64,000 nucleotides of DNA from Microbacterium sp. EYE_78 (GCF_023149035.1 NZ_JAHXMY010000002.1:1178001-1242000), one strand, 5' to 3'. Positions 45,962-54,789 are shown, numbered from the stretch's first letter. The notes: generated by a model not told the origin, from the sequence alone. Numbers and translations: made by a program.

Positions 45962-46795
45962 TCACCGATCGACGAGGTGGAGTCCCTGCGCCACCGCTTG
46001 GGCGATCGTGTCCTGCACGACGTGCCAGCGGTGCACGACCTGCGCGTAGCCGACGCGGACGACGTGGTACCCGAGGAGCAGGAGCTCGGCGTCGTGCGCG
46101 TTGTCGCCGTCGCGCTGCGCTCCGATGTGCGTGCCGCCGTCGATCTGCAGGACGAGACGATCGCCGATCAGGAAGTCCACCCGATGACCGGCGATCCACG
46201 CCTGCGGCACGATCGGCACCCGCAGCCAGGCCAGCCGGGGCGGGATGAAGGACTCGACTCCAGAGCCTGAGAACGGCGACGCGGTGCCGAGGACCTCGCG
46301 TGCGCGCCCCCGGAATGGCAGCCGGCGCAGCGCCGGCAGGGAGACGAGTCCCCGTTCGAGAGCCGACTCCCAGATCGCGAGCGCCTCTTCGAACGGCAGG
46401 CAGGCCGCGGTGAGGGCGAGGACGTTCTCGATCGGGTCGACGAGCGCGTCCGGCGCGCGCGGCACGATCGGCTCCGCCCAGTGGACGACGGTGCTGGGAT
46501 CCTCGATCCGCACCGAGCCCGAATGAGCGGATGCCGCCACGTGCGCCGCATCCGCGCGCAGCACCCACAGCCCGAGTCGCTGCGCCTGCGTCACGCACGA
46601 GATGACCACTCCCGCCTGCGCGGCCGCTCGCAGCAGCGGATCGCTCGACGGCGTCGCCAGCCACCCCCTCCTCGGGCGCACCAATTCGCCCTCCCGCACC
46701 GCTCCGCTCACCGCACGGTCACCGAATCCCAGCCGCCGCACCTGCGCCGCGCGGACGATACCGCCGCGCTGCGCCACGGCATCCGTCACCCTCAT
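45962..46795 (-). CDS. DUF559-domain protein with AbiEi-like N-terminus (Vsr-like endonuclease fold)
   Basis: A 277-residue protein of the DUF559 group, which has a Vsr/very-short-patch-repair endonuclease-like fold. The C-terminal domain reads GHRVDFLIGDRLVLQIDGGTH...RDGDNAHDAELLLLGYHVVRVGYAQV, with Asp in RVDF and QID in place of the more usual ExD. The N-terminal 60 residues (DAVAQRGGIVRAAQVRRLGFGDRAVSGAVREGELVRPRRGWLA) look like the winged-helix domain of AbiEi-type antitoxins. The ATG at 46795 is preferred; the in-frame sequence before it is antisense or repeat DNA. No toxin gene is adjacent. The gene is bracketed by the two 87-bp hairpin copies. Confidence 0.8.
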   Translation of the reverse strand: MRVTDAVAQRGGIVRAAQVRRLGFGDRAVSGAVREGELVRPRRGWLATPSSDPLLRAAAQAGVVISCVTQAQRLGLWVLRADAAHVAASAHSGSVRIEDPSTVVHWAEPIVPRAPDALVDPIENVLALTAACLPFEEALAIWESALERGLVSLPALRRLPFRGRAREVLGTASPFSGSGVESFIPPRLAWLRVPIVPQAWIAGHRVDFLIGDRLVLQIDGGTHIGAQRDGDNAHDAELLLLGYHVVRVGYAQVVHRWHVVQDTIAQAVAQGLHLVDR

Positions 46796-46885
46796 GCCCC
46801 GAGGATCCGCCGTGTGCCGTCTTGCCTTGGAGCCTCGGCACTGTCTGTGCAGGGATCGCATGTGCGGCGAGCTCGGGAGGAGCCC

Positions 46886-46972
46886 TCGCGCGTCGCTTCG
46901 CGAGGAGATGACGCGTCCCGAGGGCCGGATCCCGGCATCCGCTCCTCGGGAACCCGCATCTCCTCGCGAAGC
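46886..46972. repeat. 87-bp hairpin element, copy B
   Basis: Identical over 87 bases to copy A and in the same orientation, 1,012 bp away. It lies upstream of the DUF559 gene start and upstream of the valS promoter, between the two divergent genes. The long self-complementary arms would form a stem of at least 16 bp. Confidence 0.9.
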
Positions 46973-47007
46973 CGCGCATCCCCACGGTCCCGCATGCGAC
47001 CCGGCGG

Positions 47008-47013
47008 TAGACT
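47008..47013 (+). promoter_or_regulatory. Putative -10 box of valS
   Basis: TAGACT lies 64 bases before the valS ATG and 35 bases after the hairpin copy B. The -35 match is weak. Confidence 0.4.
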
Positions 47014-47077
47014 GAGCGGCAACCCACACTCAGGCACGCTCACACAGTGCCGCACATATCGCTCGAGGAGCCTCACC

Positions 47078-49654
47078 ATGACGAACGCGCACATTCCCGA
47101 CAAGCCCGCCCTGGAAGGCCTCGAGCAGAAGTGGGATGCCGCGTGGTCCGGCGCCGGCACGTACCTGTTCGACCGCGACGCGGCGAAGGCCAAGGGGCGC
47201 GCGGGCGTCTTCTCGATCGACACGCCTCCCCCGACGGCATCCGGCTCGCTCCACATCGGGCACGTGTTCAGCTACACGCACACCGACGTCAAGGTGCGCT
47301 ACGAGCGCATGCGCGGCAAGACCGTGTTCTACCCGATGGGCTGGGACGACAACGGTCTGCCGACCGAGCGTCGCGTGCAGAACTACTACGGCGTGCGCTG
47401 CGACACCTCGCTCCCCTACGACCCGGACTTCACCCCGCCCTTCCACGGTGACGCGAAGAGCCTGAAGCCGGCCGACCAGGTGCCGATCAGCCGTCGCAAC
47501 TTCATCGAGCTCTGCGAGGAGCTGACGATCGAGGACGAGAAGCAGTTCGAGGACCTGTTCCGCAAGCTCGGTCTGTCGGTGGACTGGACGCAGACGTACC
47601 GCACCATCTCGGACGACACGATCCGCACCAGCCAGCTCGCGTTCCTGCGGAACCTCGACCGCGGCGAGGCCTACCAGGCCATGGCGCCCACCCTGTGGGA
47701 CATCGACTTCCGCTCCGCCATCGCGCAGGCCGAGCTCGAGGACCGCGACCAGCAGGCGTCGTATCACCGCGTCGCCTTCCACAAGAGCGATGGTTCGGGC
47801 GACATCCACATCGAGACGACGCGGCCCGAGCTGCTTCCCGCCTGCGTGGCGCTCGTGGCGAACCCCGACGACGAGCGCTACCAGCCGTACTTCGGCTCGA
47901 CGGTGCGCACCCCGCTGTTCGACGTCGAGGTGCCGATCCTCCCCCACCCGCTCGCGGTGAAGGACAAGGGCACCGGCATCGCGATGATCTGCACGTTCGG
48001 CGACGTGACCGACATCATCTGGTGGCGCGAGCTCGACCTGCCGAACCGCACGATCCTCGGTCGCGACGGCCGCATCATCGACGAGGCCCCCGACGTGCTC
48101 GTGACGGATGCCGCGAAGGCCGCCTATGCCGAGCTCGCCGGCAAGACCGTGTTCAGCGCCAAGAAGCGCATCGTGGAGCTCCTGCAGGAATCCGGTGAGC
48201 TGCTCGAGGTCTCGAAGCCGTTCACGCACCCGGTGAAATTCTACGAGAAGGGCGACCGCCCTCTCGAGATCGTCTCGACGCGCCAGTGGTACCTCCGCAA
48301 CGGCGCCCGCGACGGGGAGCTGCGCGACAAGCTCATCGACATGGGCCGCGGCATGGGCTGGCACCCGGACTTCATGCGTGTGCGCTACGAGAACTGGACG
48401 AACGGCCTCACCGGCGACTGGCTCGTCTCGCGGCAGCGCTTCTTCGGCGTGCCGATCCCGGTCTGGTACGGCCTCGACGAGAACGGCGAGCGGGACTACG
48501 ACCGCGTGCTGACCCCCGATCTCTCGCGTCTGCCGGTCGACCCGACCACGGACGTGCCGGACGGCTACACCGAGGACCAGCGCGGCGTGCCCGGCGGCTT
48601 CGACGCCGAGCGCGACATCTTCGACACCTGGGCGACGTCCTCCCTCACCCCGCAGCTCGCGGGCGGGTGGGAGCGCGACCCCGAGCTCTGGGACCTCGTG
48701 GCACCGTTCGACGTCCGCCCGCAGGGTCAGGACATCATCCGCACATGGCTGTTCTCCACGATGGTGCGCTCCGTGCTCGAGGACGGCCGCGCGCCGTGGA
48801 CGGATGCCGCCATCTCCGGCTTCATCGTCGACCCCGACCGCAAGAAGATGTCGAAGTCGAAGGGCAACGTCGTGACGCCCGCGGACATCCTCGACGCGCA
48901 CGGGACCGACGCGGTCCGCTACTGGGCGGCCTCCAGCCGCCTCGGCGCCGACGCGGCGTTCGACCCCCAGAACCCGACGCAGGTGAAGATCGGCCGCCGC
49001 CTCGCGATCAAGGTGCTGAACGCGGCCAAGTTCGTGCTGTCGTTCCCCGTCCCCGAGGACGCCCGCATCACCCACGCGCTCGACGCGTCGATGCTCGCGA
49101 CCCTCGACCAGGTCGTCCGGGATGCCACGAAGGCCTTCGACGCCTTCGATCACGCCCGGGCGCTGGAGATCACCGAGGCGTTCTTCTGGACGTTCTGCGA
49201 CGACTACCTCGAGCTCGTGAAGGAGCGCGCCTACAACCAGGCCGACGCCGGCCAGGCATCGGCCGCCCTCGCGCTGCGCACGGCGCTGTCGACGCTGCTG
49301 CGCCTGCTCGCCCCCGTGCTGTCGTTCGCCGCCGAGGAGGCGTGGTCCTGGTTCGAGGAGGGCTCGGTGCACACCGCGTCCTGGCCCGAGACGCTCGGCA
49401 TCGAGGGCGACCCCGCCGTGCTCAAGACCGTCGGCGAGGCGCTGATCAGCGTGCGTCGTGCGAAGACCGAGGCCAAGGCCTCGCAGAAGACGCCCGTCGA
49501 TTCCCTCACCATCACGGGTCCGGATGCCGCACTCGACGCCATCCGCTCCGCTGAGGGCGACCTCGCCGCAGTGGGACGCATCGCGCAGGTCTCGTACGCG
49601 TCCGGTGACACGGTGTCGGTCGGCGACATCGTCCTGACCACGCAGGAGGTCTGA
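47078..49654 (+). CDS. valS: Valyl-tRNA synthetase
   Basis: Charges tRNA-Val. The class I HIGH motif is canonical (GSLHIGHVFSYTHTD) and KMSKS occurs as [15 protein letters not shown]. The CP1 editing domain (PELLPACVALVANPDDERY) lies between. The ATG at 47078 follows GAGGAG by seven bases; longer frames upstream run through repeat and antisense DNA. The product has 858 residues, normal for bacterial ValRS. A small gene follows two bases after the stop. Confidence 0.97.
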   Translation: MTNAHIPDKPALEGLEQKWDAAWSGAGTYLFDRDAAKAKGRAGVFSIDTPPPTASGSLHIGHVFSYTHTDVKVRYERMRGKTVFYPMGWDDNGLPTERRVQNYYGVRCDTSLPYDPDFTPPFHGDAKSLKPADQVPISRRNFIELCEELTIEDEKQFEDLFRKLGLSVDWTQTYRTISDDTIRTSQLAFLRNLDRGEAYQAMAPTLWDIDFRSAIAQAELEDRDQQASYHRVAFHKSDGSGDIHIETTRPELLPACVALVANPDDERYQPYFGSTVRTPLFDVEVPILPHPLAVKDKGTGIAMICTFGDVTDIIWWRELDLPNRTILGRDGRIIDEAPDVLVTDAAKAAYAELAGKTVFSAKKRIVELLQESGELLEVSKPFTHPVKFYEKGDRPLEIVSTRQWYLRNGARDGELRDKLIDMGRGMGWHPDFMRVRYENWTNGLTGDWLVSRQRFFGVPIPVWYGLDENGERDYDRVLTPDLSRLPVDPTTDVPDGYTEDQRGVPGGFDAERDIFDTWATSSLTPQLAGGWERDPELWDLVAPFDVRPQGQDIIRTWLFSTMVRSVLEDGRAPWTDAAISGFIVDPDRKKMSKSKGNVVTPADILDAHGTDAVRYWAASSRLGADAAFDPQNPTQVKIGRRLAIKVLNAAKFVLSFPVPEDARITHALDASMLATLDQVVRDATKAFDAFDHARALEITEAFFWTFCDDYLELVKERAYNQADAGQASAALALRTALSTLLRLLAPVLSFAAEEAWSWFEEGSVHTASWPETLGIEGDPAVLKTVGEALISVRRAKTEAKASQKTPVDSLTITGPDAALDAIRSAEGDLAAVGRIAQVSYASGDTVSVGDIVLTTQEV

Positions 49655-49656
49655 CC

Positions 49657-49905
49657 ATGCAGCTCGGAACCAGGTGGACCAGCGGCGACGAGCCGCCCCG
49701 TGCCGTGCCGGAGATCCTGCGCGAGCAGATCGCCGCAGTCGACACCGCGGTCGATCAGGACCCGCTGGGGCAGCCTCGACCGCGGTGGACCCTGACGTGG
49801 CTCGAAGGCCGCCCCGTCGCGGAGCTCGAGAACGGCGTCGTGGTGCGGGTCGACCGCGAGGGCGAGGTCGTCGTCGGGCACATCGACGACGACGGGATGT
49901 CCTGA
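49657..49905 (+). CDS. Small hypothetical protein downstream of valS (82 aa)
   Basis: An 82-residue protein beginning MQLGTRWTSGDEPPRAVP and ending IDDDGMS, starting two bases after the valS stop, so it is probably cotranslated. It has a beta-rich C-terminal half (WLEGRPVAELENGVVVRVDREGEVVVGHID). I recognise no family. There is no membrane helix. It may be a real but unnamed actinobacterial protein. Confidence 0.65.
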   Translation: MQLGTRWTSGDEPPRAVPEILREQIAAVDTAVDQDPLGQPRPRWTLTWLEGRPVAELENGVVVRVDREGEVVVGHIDDDGMS

Positions 49906-49912
49906 CCGGCGC

Positions 49913-50128
49913 TCACACGCGAGGGTGACGTGCGAGGTGCGTGAGCGCGTGCTCGCGCGTCTGCTCGGCGTGCCGGTCCGCCGCTGATCGAGCGATCGAC
50001 CGCTCGGCGCGCCGCAGCATCCGGGCCCCGATCGTCCGCTGCACCGCCGCCGCACCCGCGAGCAACGCGGCCTCGAGGCGGGTCGGGCGCGCGGCGGCGT
50101 CGAACGCCGGGATCGTGATGGTGGTCAT
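49913..50128 (-). CDS. Small hypothetical protein in the HTH regulator operon (71 aa)
   Basis: A 71-residue basic protein, MTTITIPAFDAAARPTRLE..., with an amphipathic, Arg- and Ala-rich C-terminal half. The start codon overlaps the stop of the HTH regulator gene (ATGA), so the two are translationally coupled. No known family is recognised. It converges with the 82-residue gene eight bases away. Confidence 0.65.
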   Translation of the reverse strand: MTTITIPAFDAAARPTRLEAALLAGAAAVQRTIGARMLRRAERSIARSAADRHAEQTREHALTHLARHPRV

Positions 50129-50727
50129 CGTCCGTCTCCGTCCTCGGGCAGTGCGAACACGTCCACCCGCACGGTGAACGGCAATCGATCGGGGTCCTCC
50201 TCGTGCCCGCGCGCACCCGCGGCCACCTCGTCGACGATCGCCGAGAGACGCACGATCATGTCCCGCGCTTGCGCTCGCGTGAGGTGGATGTTGGCGGTGG
50301 AGATCATCGCTGACCCGTCGTCATCCTTGTCGGGAGCCGCGATGCTCTCGCTCACGTGGCGCATGAGCTGCTGCTGGCGGCGTCCGAGGAACTCCGTCAT
50401 GATCAGCTGCGTCGCCGACCGAATGCCCGGCGACGCGAGCGCCTCGGGACTGTCGAAGGACACGCTTTTGTCGGAGCGTTCCCACCAGCGCTCCCGCGCC
50501 GACCCGCGCTCGGGGATCTCGCGGATGAGCTCCTGCTTGGCCAGTGCCCGCAGGTGGTAGCTCGTCGATCCGGACGACTCACCTGTCCGCTCGGCCAGCG
50601 AGCTCGCCGTCTGCGGGCCGTACTGCGACAGGATGTCGAACAGCTGCACCCGCAGCGGGTGCGCGAGCGCGCGGAGCGCTCCGGCATCCAGCTTGCGGTC
50701 TTCGCGGACGGTGGTCTGTTCGGTCAC
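50125..50727 (-). CDS. ArsR-like winged-helix transcriptional regulator
   Basis: A 200-residue regulator with an N-terminal winged helix: LDAGALRALAHPLRVQLFDILSQYGPQTASSLAERTGESSGSTSYHLRALAKQELIREIPE read in parts; the helix-turn-helix is about residues 35-75. The ArsR-like metal cysteines are absent. The C-terminal half has MIVRLSAIVDEVAAGARGHEEDPDRLPFTV and may bind a ligand or dimerise. The GTG start is set by TACCTT six bases upstream. Its own promoter lies in a set of CTTTGCA repeats, so autoregulation is likely. The divergent M3 peptidase gene is a possible target. Confidence 0.88.
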   Translation of the reverse strand: MTEQTTVREDRKLDAGALRALAHPLRVQLFDILSQYGPQTASSLAERTGESSGSTSYHLRALAKQELIREIPERGSARERWWERSDKSVSFDSPEALASPGIRSATQLIMTEFLGRRQQQLMRHVSESIAAPDKDDDGSAMISTANIHLTRAQARDMIVRLSAIVDEVAAGARGHEEDPDRLPFTVRVDVFALPEDGDGR

Positions 50728-50729
50728 AG

Positions 50730-50775
50730 TGCAAAGGTACCTTTGCAGAAGAATCTTTGCAAGGATGTCTTTGCA
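50730..50775. promoter_or_regulatory. CTTTGCA iteron operator over the HTH regulator promoter
   Basis: Three direct CTTTGCA copies start at 50741, 50755 and 50769, exactly 14 bases apart, and an inverted copy (TGCAAAG) at 50730-50736 makes the palindrome GCAAAGGTACCTTTGC with the first. On the minus strand TTGCAA (50757-50762) and TACCTT (50734-50739) are -35 and -10, 17 bases apart, and both lie inside the repeats. This is a strong candidate autoregulatory operator. Confidence 0.75.
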
Positions 50776-50810
50776 TCCAACGCGAAGACGGCAGCGCCGC
50801 GCCCGGGACG

Positions 50811-50816
50811 TACGCT
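50811..50816 (+). promoter_or_regulatory. Leaderless -10 box of the M3 peptidase gene
   Basis: TACGCT, six bases, then ATG at 50823. It sits 35 bases from the CTTTGCA repeats, so the regulator might also affect it. Confidence 0.55.
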
Positions 50817-50822
50817 GGGACG

Positions 50823-52880
50823 ATGACGGATGCCGCTGCGAACCCGCTCCTCTCGCCCTCCCCCCTCCCGTTCTCGCTGCCGGACTACCCGTCCATCCGG
50901 CCCGCCCACTACCTCCCTGCGTTCGAGCACGCCTTCGCGGTGCACCGCGCTGAGATCGACGCGATCGCGACCTCCGCCGACCGGCCGAGTTTCGAGAACA
51001 CCCTCGTCGCGCTGGAGCGCTCCGGTGAGCTGCTGGGTCAGATCGCTCGTACCTTCTATACGGTCTCCTCCGCCGACGCGACATCCGAGATCCAGGAGAT
51101 CGACGAGCATCTCGCTCCCCTGATGTCCGCGCACCAGGACGCCGTGACGCTCGACTCGCGCCTGTATGCGCGCGTCGCCGAGGTGTACGCGGAGCGGGAG
51201 CGACTCGGCCTCACGGGCGAGGATCTGCACCTGGTCGAACGCACCTACCGCGAGATGACCAACGCCGGGGCCGGACTGGACGACGCCGACAAGACCGTCC
51301 TCACCGAGCTCAACCAGCAGCTGTCCGTCCTCACCACGACCTTCGAGAAGAACCTGCTGGCCGACACCAACGACCTCGCCGTCGTCTTCGACGACGCTGC
51401 GGACCTCGACGGGCTGACCGAGGGTGAGCTCTCCGCGGCCGCACGCAACGCCGCCGACCGCGGCCTCGACGGGAAGTTCGTCATCACGCTGACGCTGTTC
51501 ACCGGGCATCCCTATCTCTCATCGCTCACCTCGCGCGACAGCAGGAAGCGCCTCATGGACGCGTCCCGCAGCCGCGGCAGACGCGGCAACGACAACGACA
51601 ACCGCGATGTGCTCACCGAGATCGTCCGCCTGCGCTCCGAACGCGCGCGCGTCCTCGGCTACGAATCGCACTCGGCGTATGTGACCGCCGACGAGACCGC
51701 GGGTTCACCCGAAGCGGTGCACGAGCTGCTCCGCCGTCTCGCCGTACCCGCGGCGGAGAACGCCAGTCACGAGCAGGCGGCGCTGCAGGCGATCATCGAC
51801 GGCGACGGTGACGGGTTCGCACTCGAGGCCCACGACTGGGCCTTCTACACCGAACGCGTCCGTGCCGCACGCTACGACCTGGACCGCACGGCGCTCCGGC
51901 CGTGGTTCGAGGCCGAGCGGGTGCTCACGGACGGCGTCTTCCGCGCCGCGACCGAGCTCTACGGCATTACCTTCGTCGAGCGCCCGGACCTGCCGGCCTA
52001 CCACTCCGGCGCCCGGGTGTTCGAGGTTCGCAACGAGGACGGTTCGCACCTGGGCCTGTACATCCTCGATCTCTACACCCGCGATTCGAAGCGCGGCGGC
52101 GCGTGGATGAACTCGATCGTGTCGCAATCAGCCCTCCGCGGCACGGCGCCGATCGTCGTCAACAACCTGAATGTGCCGCAGCCGGCCCCCGGCAGCCCCA
52201 CCCTGCTGACACTCGACGAGGTGACGACGCTCTTCCACGAATTCGGGCATGCGCTGCACGGGTTGTTCGCAACGGTCACCTACCCGCACTTCGCCGGAAC
52301 CGCGGTCTTCCGCGACTTCGTCGAGTTCCCGAGCCAGGTGAACGAGATGTGGATCTTCTGGCCCGAGATCCTCACCGCCTACGCCCGGCACGTCGACACC
52401 GACGAGCCGCTCCCCGCCGACGTGGTCGATCGCTTGCGCGCCTCGGAGTCCTTCAACCAGGGGTTCGCGACGAGCGAGTACCTCGCCGCGTCGTGGATCG
52501 ACCAGGCATGGCACAGCCTCGACGCCGACGAGGCGGCGTCGGAGATGGACGTCGACGGTTTCGAGGCGACGGCGCTGGCCGACATCGGCCTCGACAACCC
52601 CGCCGTCCCCACTCGCTACTCCTCGACGTACTTCGCGCACATCTTCTCGGGTGGGTACAGCGCCGGCTATTACTCCTACATCTGGAGCGAGGTGCTCGAC
52701 GCCGACACCGTCGAGTGGTTCCGCGAGAACGGCGGGCTGACCAGAGCGAACGGCGACCGCTTCCGGCAGCGCCTGCTGGGCGTCGGCGGATCGAAGGATC
52801 CGCTCGAGGCGTACCGCGACTTCCGCGGCCGGGATGCCCGCATCGAGCCGTTGCTCGAGCGACGCGGACTCACCGGCTGA
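50823..52880 (+). CDS. M3 family oligopeptidase (dipeptidyl carboxypeptidase type)
   Basis: A cytosolic zinc metallopeptidase that cuts short peptides, of the Dcp/OpdA group. The 685-residue protein has the zinc motif HEFGHALH (His472) and, about 28 residues later, the glutamate in FVEFPSQVNEMW. The C-terminal GGYSAGYYSYIWSEVLDAD sequence is typical for the family. No signal peptide. Length is normal. The start is set by the leaderless promoter. It converges with the reductase gene, with only six bases between stops. Confidence 0.94.
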   Translation: MTDAAANPLLSPSPLPFSLPDYPSIRPAHYLPAFEHAFAVHRAEIDAIATSADRPSFENTLVALERSGELLGQIARTFYTVSSADATSEIQEIDEHLAPLMSAHQDAVTLDSRLYARVAEVYAERERLGLTGEDLHLVERTYREMTNAGAGLDDADKTVLTELNQQLSVLTTTFEKNLLADTNDLAVVFDDAADLDGLTEGELSAAARNAADRGLDGKFVITLTLFTGHPYLSSLTSRDSRKRLMDASRSRGRRGNDNDNRDVLTEIVRLRSERARVLGYESHSAYVTADETAGSPEAVHELLRRLAVPAAENASHEQAALQAIIDGDGDGFALEAHDWAFYTERVRAARYDLDRTALRPWFEAERVLTDGVFRAATELYGITFVERPDLPAYHSGARVFEVRNEDGSHLGLYILDLYTRDSKRGGAWMNSIVSQSALRGTAPIVVNNLNVPQPAPGSPTLLTLDEVTTLFHEFGHALHGLFATVTYPHFAGTAVFRDFVEFPSQVNEMWIFWPEILTAYARHVDTDEPLPADVVDRLRASESFNQGFATSEYLAASWIDQAWHSLDADEAASEMDVDGFEATALADIGLDNPAVPTRYSSTYFAHIFSGGYSAGYYSYIWSEVLDADTVEWFRENGGLTRANGDRFRQRLLGVGGSKDPLEAYRDFRGRDARIEPLLERRGLTG

Positions 52881-52886
52881 CACCGG

Positions 52887-53441
52887 TCAGCCGCGCACCT
52901 CGTACACGAGTCGTGCGAACTGTCCGACCGCGTCGGCCGACCTGAGCCGCAGACGGTCCGATTCGATGCGTCGCGGCAGCAGCGGCGCGCCCCCGTCGAG
53001 GAACACCGGCGCGACCGAGACCGCGATCTCATCGAGCGCGCCGACATCCAGGAACTGACCGGCGAGGTCCCCGCCCCCCACGACCCAGATGTCCCCGTCA
53101 CCCGCGGCCTCACGCAACCGCGGCAGAACGGATGCCACGTCCCCCCGCACGAAGGTCACATCGGCGCCCTCCGGGGCCGGCAGGTCGCGGGTCGTGAAGA
53201 CGAACGTCGGACGGTCGCCGTGGAACTCGCGCCACCGTTCCGGGTTCGCGAGGATGTCCGACTCGGCGAGCACCCACTCGTAGGTGGTCGAGCCCTCGAC
53301 GAGCACGGTCGCCCCGTGCGGGAGAAGGGTGTCGTCGGGAGTCTCGCCGTTCTCGACGGCGAACAGCCAGGCGAGCGAGTTCTGAGCGTCCGCGATGAAG
53401 CCGTTGACCGAGGTGGCGGTGTCGAAGAGGATGCGTCCCAT
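52887..53441 (-). CDS. RibD C-terminal / dihydrofolate reductase-like protein
   Basis: A 184-residue protein of the RibD C-terminal/DHFR superfamily, with GRILFDTATSVNGFIAD at the start, TVLVEGSTTYEW, IWVVGGGDLAGQFLD (NADPH binding) and SVAPVFLDGGAPLLP. These stand-alone reductases are common in actinobacteria and have no settled substrate. The ATG at 53441 is chosen because TAGCGT lies seven bases upstream and the longer start (53471) has no support. It is downstream of clpX in the same direction. Confidence 0.88.
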   Translation of the reverse strand: MGRILFDTATSVNGFIADAQNSLAWLFAVENGETPDDTLLPHGATVLVEGSTTYEWVLAESDILANPERWREFHGDRPTFVFTTRDLPAPEGADVTFVRGDVASVLPRLREAAGDGDIWVVGGGDLAGQFLDVGALDEIAVSVAPVFLDGGAPLLPRRIESDRLRLRSADAVGQFARLVYEVRG

Positions 53442-53448
53442 GGCCGCG

Positions 53449-53454
53449 ACGCTA
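53449..53454 (-). promoter_or_regulatory. Near-leaderless -10 box of the reductase gene
   Basis: TAGCGT on the minus strand, seven bases, then ATG at 53441. It lies in the short gap downstream of clpX. Confidence 0.45.
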
Positions 53455-53486
53455 CCGGCGACCGCCGACATCGCGGCGGTCCCGGG

Positions 53487-54755
53487 TCAGGCGCTCTTGC
53501 GCTTCTGACGCAGGACGAGCGTCGGCGGAGCGCCGTCGTCGACGGCCGCACGGGTGACGATGACCTTGTCGACGTCCTCGGCCGACGGGATCTCGAACAT
53601 GATCGGTCCGAGCACGTCCTCGAGGATCGCACGGAGCCCGCGCGCGCCGGTCTTGCGCGCCACCGCCAGATCGGCGATCGCTCGCAGCGCCTCGTCCTCG
53701 AACTCGAGCTCGACGCCGTCCAGCTCGAACATCCGCTGATACTGCTTCACGAAGGCGTTCTTCGGACCGGTGAGGATCTCGATGAGCGCCGTCTGATCCA
53801 GCGGCGACACGGTGGTGACGACGGGCAGGCGACCGATGAACTCGGGGATGAGCCCGAACTTGTGCAGGTCCTCGGGCTGGACGTCGCGGAAGACGTCGAG
53901 CTCCTGCTCCTTGTCCTGCAGCGGAGCCCCGAACCCGACGCCGTGCTTTCCCACGCGGGACGAGATGATGTCCTCGAGACCGGCGAACGCACCCGCGACG
54001 ATGAACAGGACGTTCGTCGTGTCGATCTGGATGAACTCCTGGTGCGGATGCTTTCGGCCGCCCTGCGGCGGGACCGACGCGACGGTTCCCTCGAGGATCT
54101 TCAGCAGCGCCTGCTGCACGCCCTCGCCCGAGACGTCCCTCGTGATCGACGGGTTCTCGGCCTTTCGGGCGATCTTGTCGACCTCGTCGATGTAGATGAT
54201 GCCGGTCTCCGCGCGCTTGACGTCGAAGTCGGCGGCCTGCAGGAGCTTGAGGAGGATGTTCTCGACGTCCTCACCCACGTAGCCGGCCTCGGTCAGCGCG
54301 GTCGCGTCCGCGACCGCGAAGGGGACGTTGAGACGCTTCGCGAGCGTCTGCGCGAGGTAGGTCTTGCCGCACCCGGTCGGGCCGAGCAGCAGGATGTTGC
54401 TCTTCGCGATCTCGACCTCGTCCGCGCGCTGCTCGGCGGACTGGATGGTGCCGCGTGCGCGGACGCGCTTGTAGTGGTTGTAGACCGCGACGGCCAGCGC
54501 CCGTTTCGCAGGGTCCTGACCGACGACGTACTCCTCGAGGAAGCTGAAGATCTCGCGCGGCTTCGGCAGGTCGAACTCGGCGACCTCCCCGTCGCCGGAC
54601 TCCGCCATCCGCTCCTCGATGATCTCGTTGCACAGCTCGACGCACTCGTCGCAGATGTAGACGCCGGGACCGGCGATCAGCTGCTGCACCTGCTTCTGGC
54701 TCTTCCCGCAGAACGAGCACTTGAACAGGTCGGCGCTCTCACCGATGCGTGCCAT
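53487..54755 (-). CDS. clpX: ClpX ATPase of the ClpXP protease
   Basis: Unfolds substrates and feeds them to ClpP. The 422-residue protein has the N-terminal zinc-binding domain with Cys13, Cys16, Cys35 and Cys38, the Walker [13 protein letters not shown], the Walker [11 protein letters not shown] and the ClpP-contacting IGF loop as [12 protein letters not shown] nearby, plus GFGAP. The ATG at 54755 is chosen since the first codons fit ClpX; the longer start has a His/Glu leader. It has its own promoter after the clpP operon terminator. Confidence 0.98.
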   Translation of the reverse strand: MARIGESADLFKCSFCGKSQKQVQQLIAGPGVYICDECVELCNEIIEERMAESGDGEVAEFDLPKPREIFSFLEEYVVGQDPAKRALAVAVYNHYKRVRARGTIQSAEQRADEVEIAKSNILLLGPTGCGKTYLAQTLAKRLNVPFAVADATALTEAGYVGEDVENILLKLLQAADFDVKRAETGIIYIDEVDKIARKAENPSITRDVSGEGVQQALLKILEGTVASVPPQGGRKHPHQEFIQIDTTNVLFIVAGAFAGLEDIISSRVGKHGVGFGAPLQDKEQELDVFRDVQPEDLHKFGLIPEFIGRLPVVTTVSPLDQTALIEILTGPKNAFVKQYQRMFELDGVELEFEDEALRAIADLAVARKTGARGLRAILEDVLGPIMFEIPSAEDVDKVIVTRAAVDDGAPPTLVLRQKRKSA

Positions 54756-54789
54756 GTGCTCCCCCTCAGGATTCGTGGTGGTGATGATG

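Noticed and set aside
45842..46972. CRISPR array from the repeats near the DUF559 gene
   Set aside because: Only two long copies 1 kb apart plus short tandem units; no regular spacers and no cas genes.
45874..46972. Insertion sequence with the 87-bp elements as terminal repeats
   Set aside because: The copies are in direct rather than inverted orientation and the gene between them has no transposase motif. Kept as a repeat-flanked module instead.
47030..49372. 780-residue minus-strand frame opposite valS
   Set aside because: Antisense shadow of valS; repeated Leu/Val/Arg/His composition without motifs.
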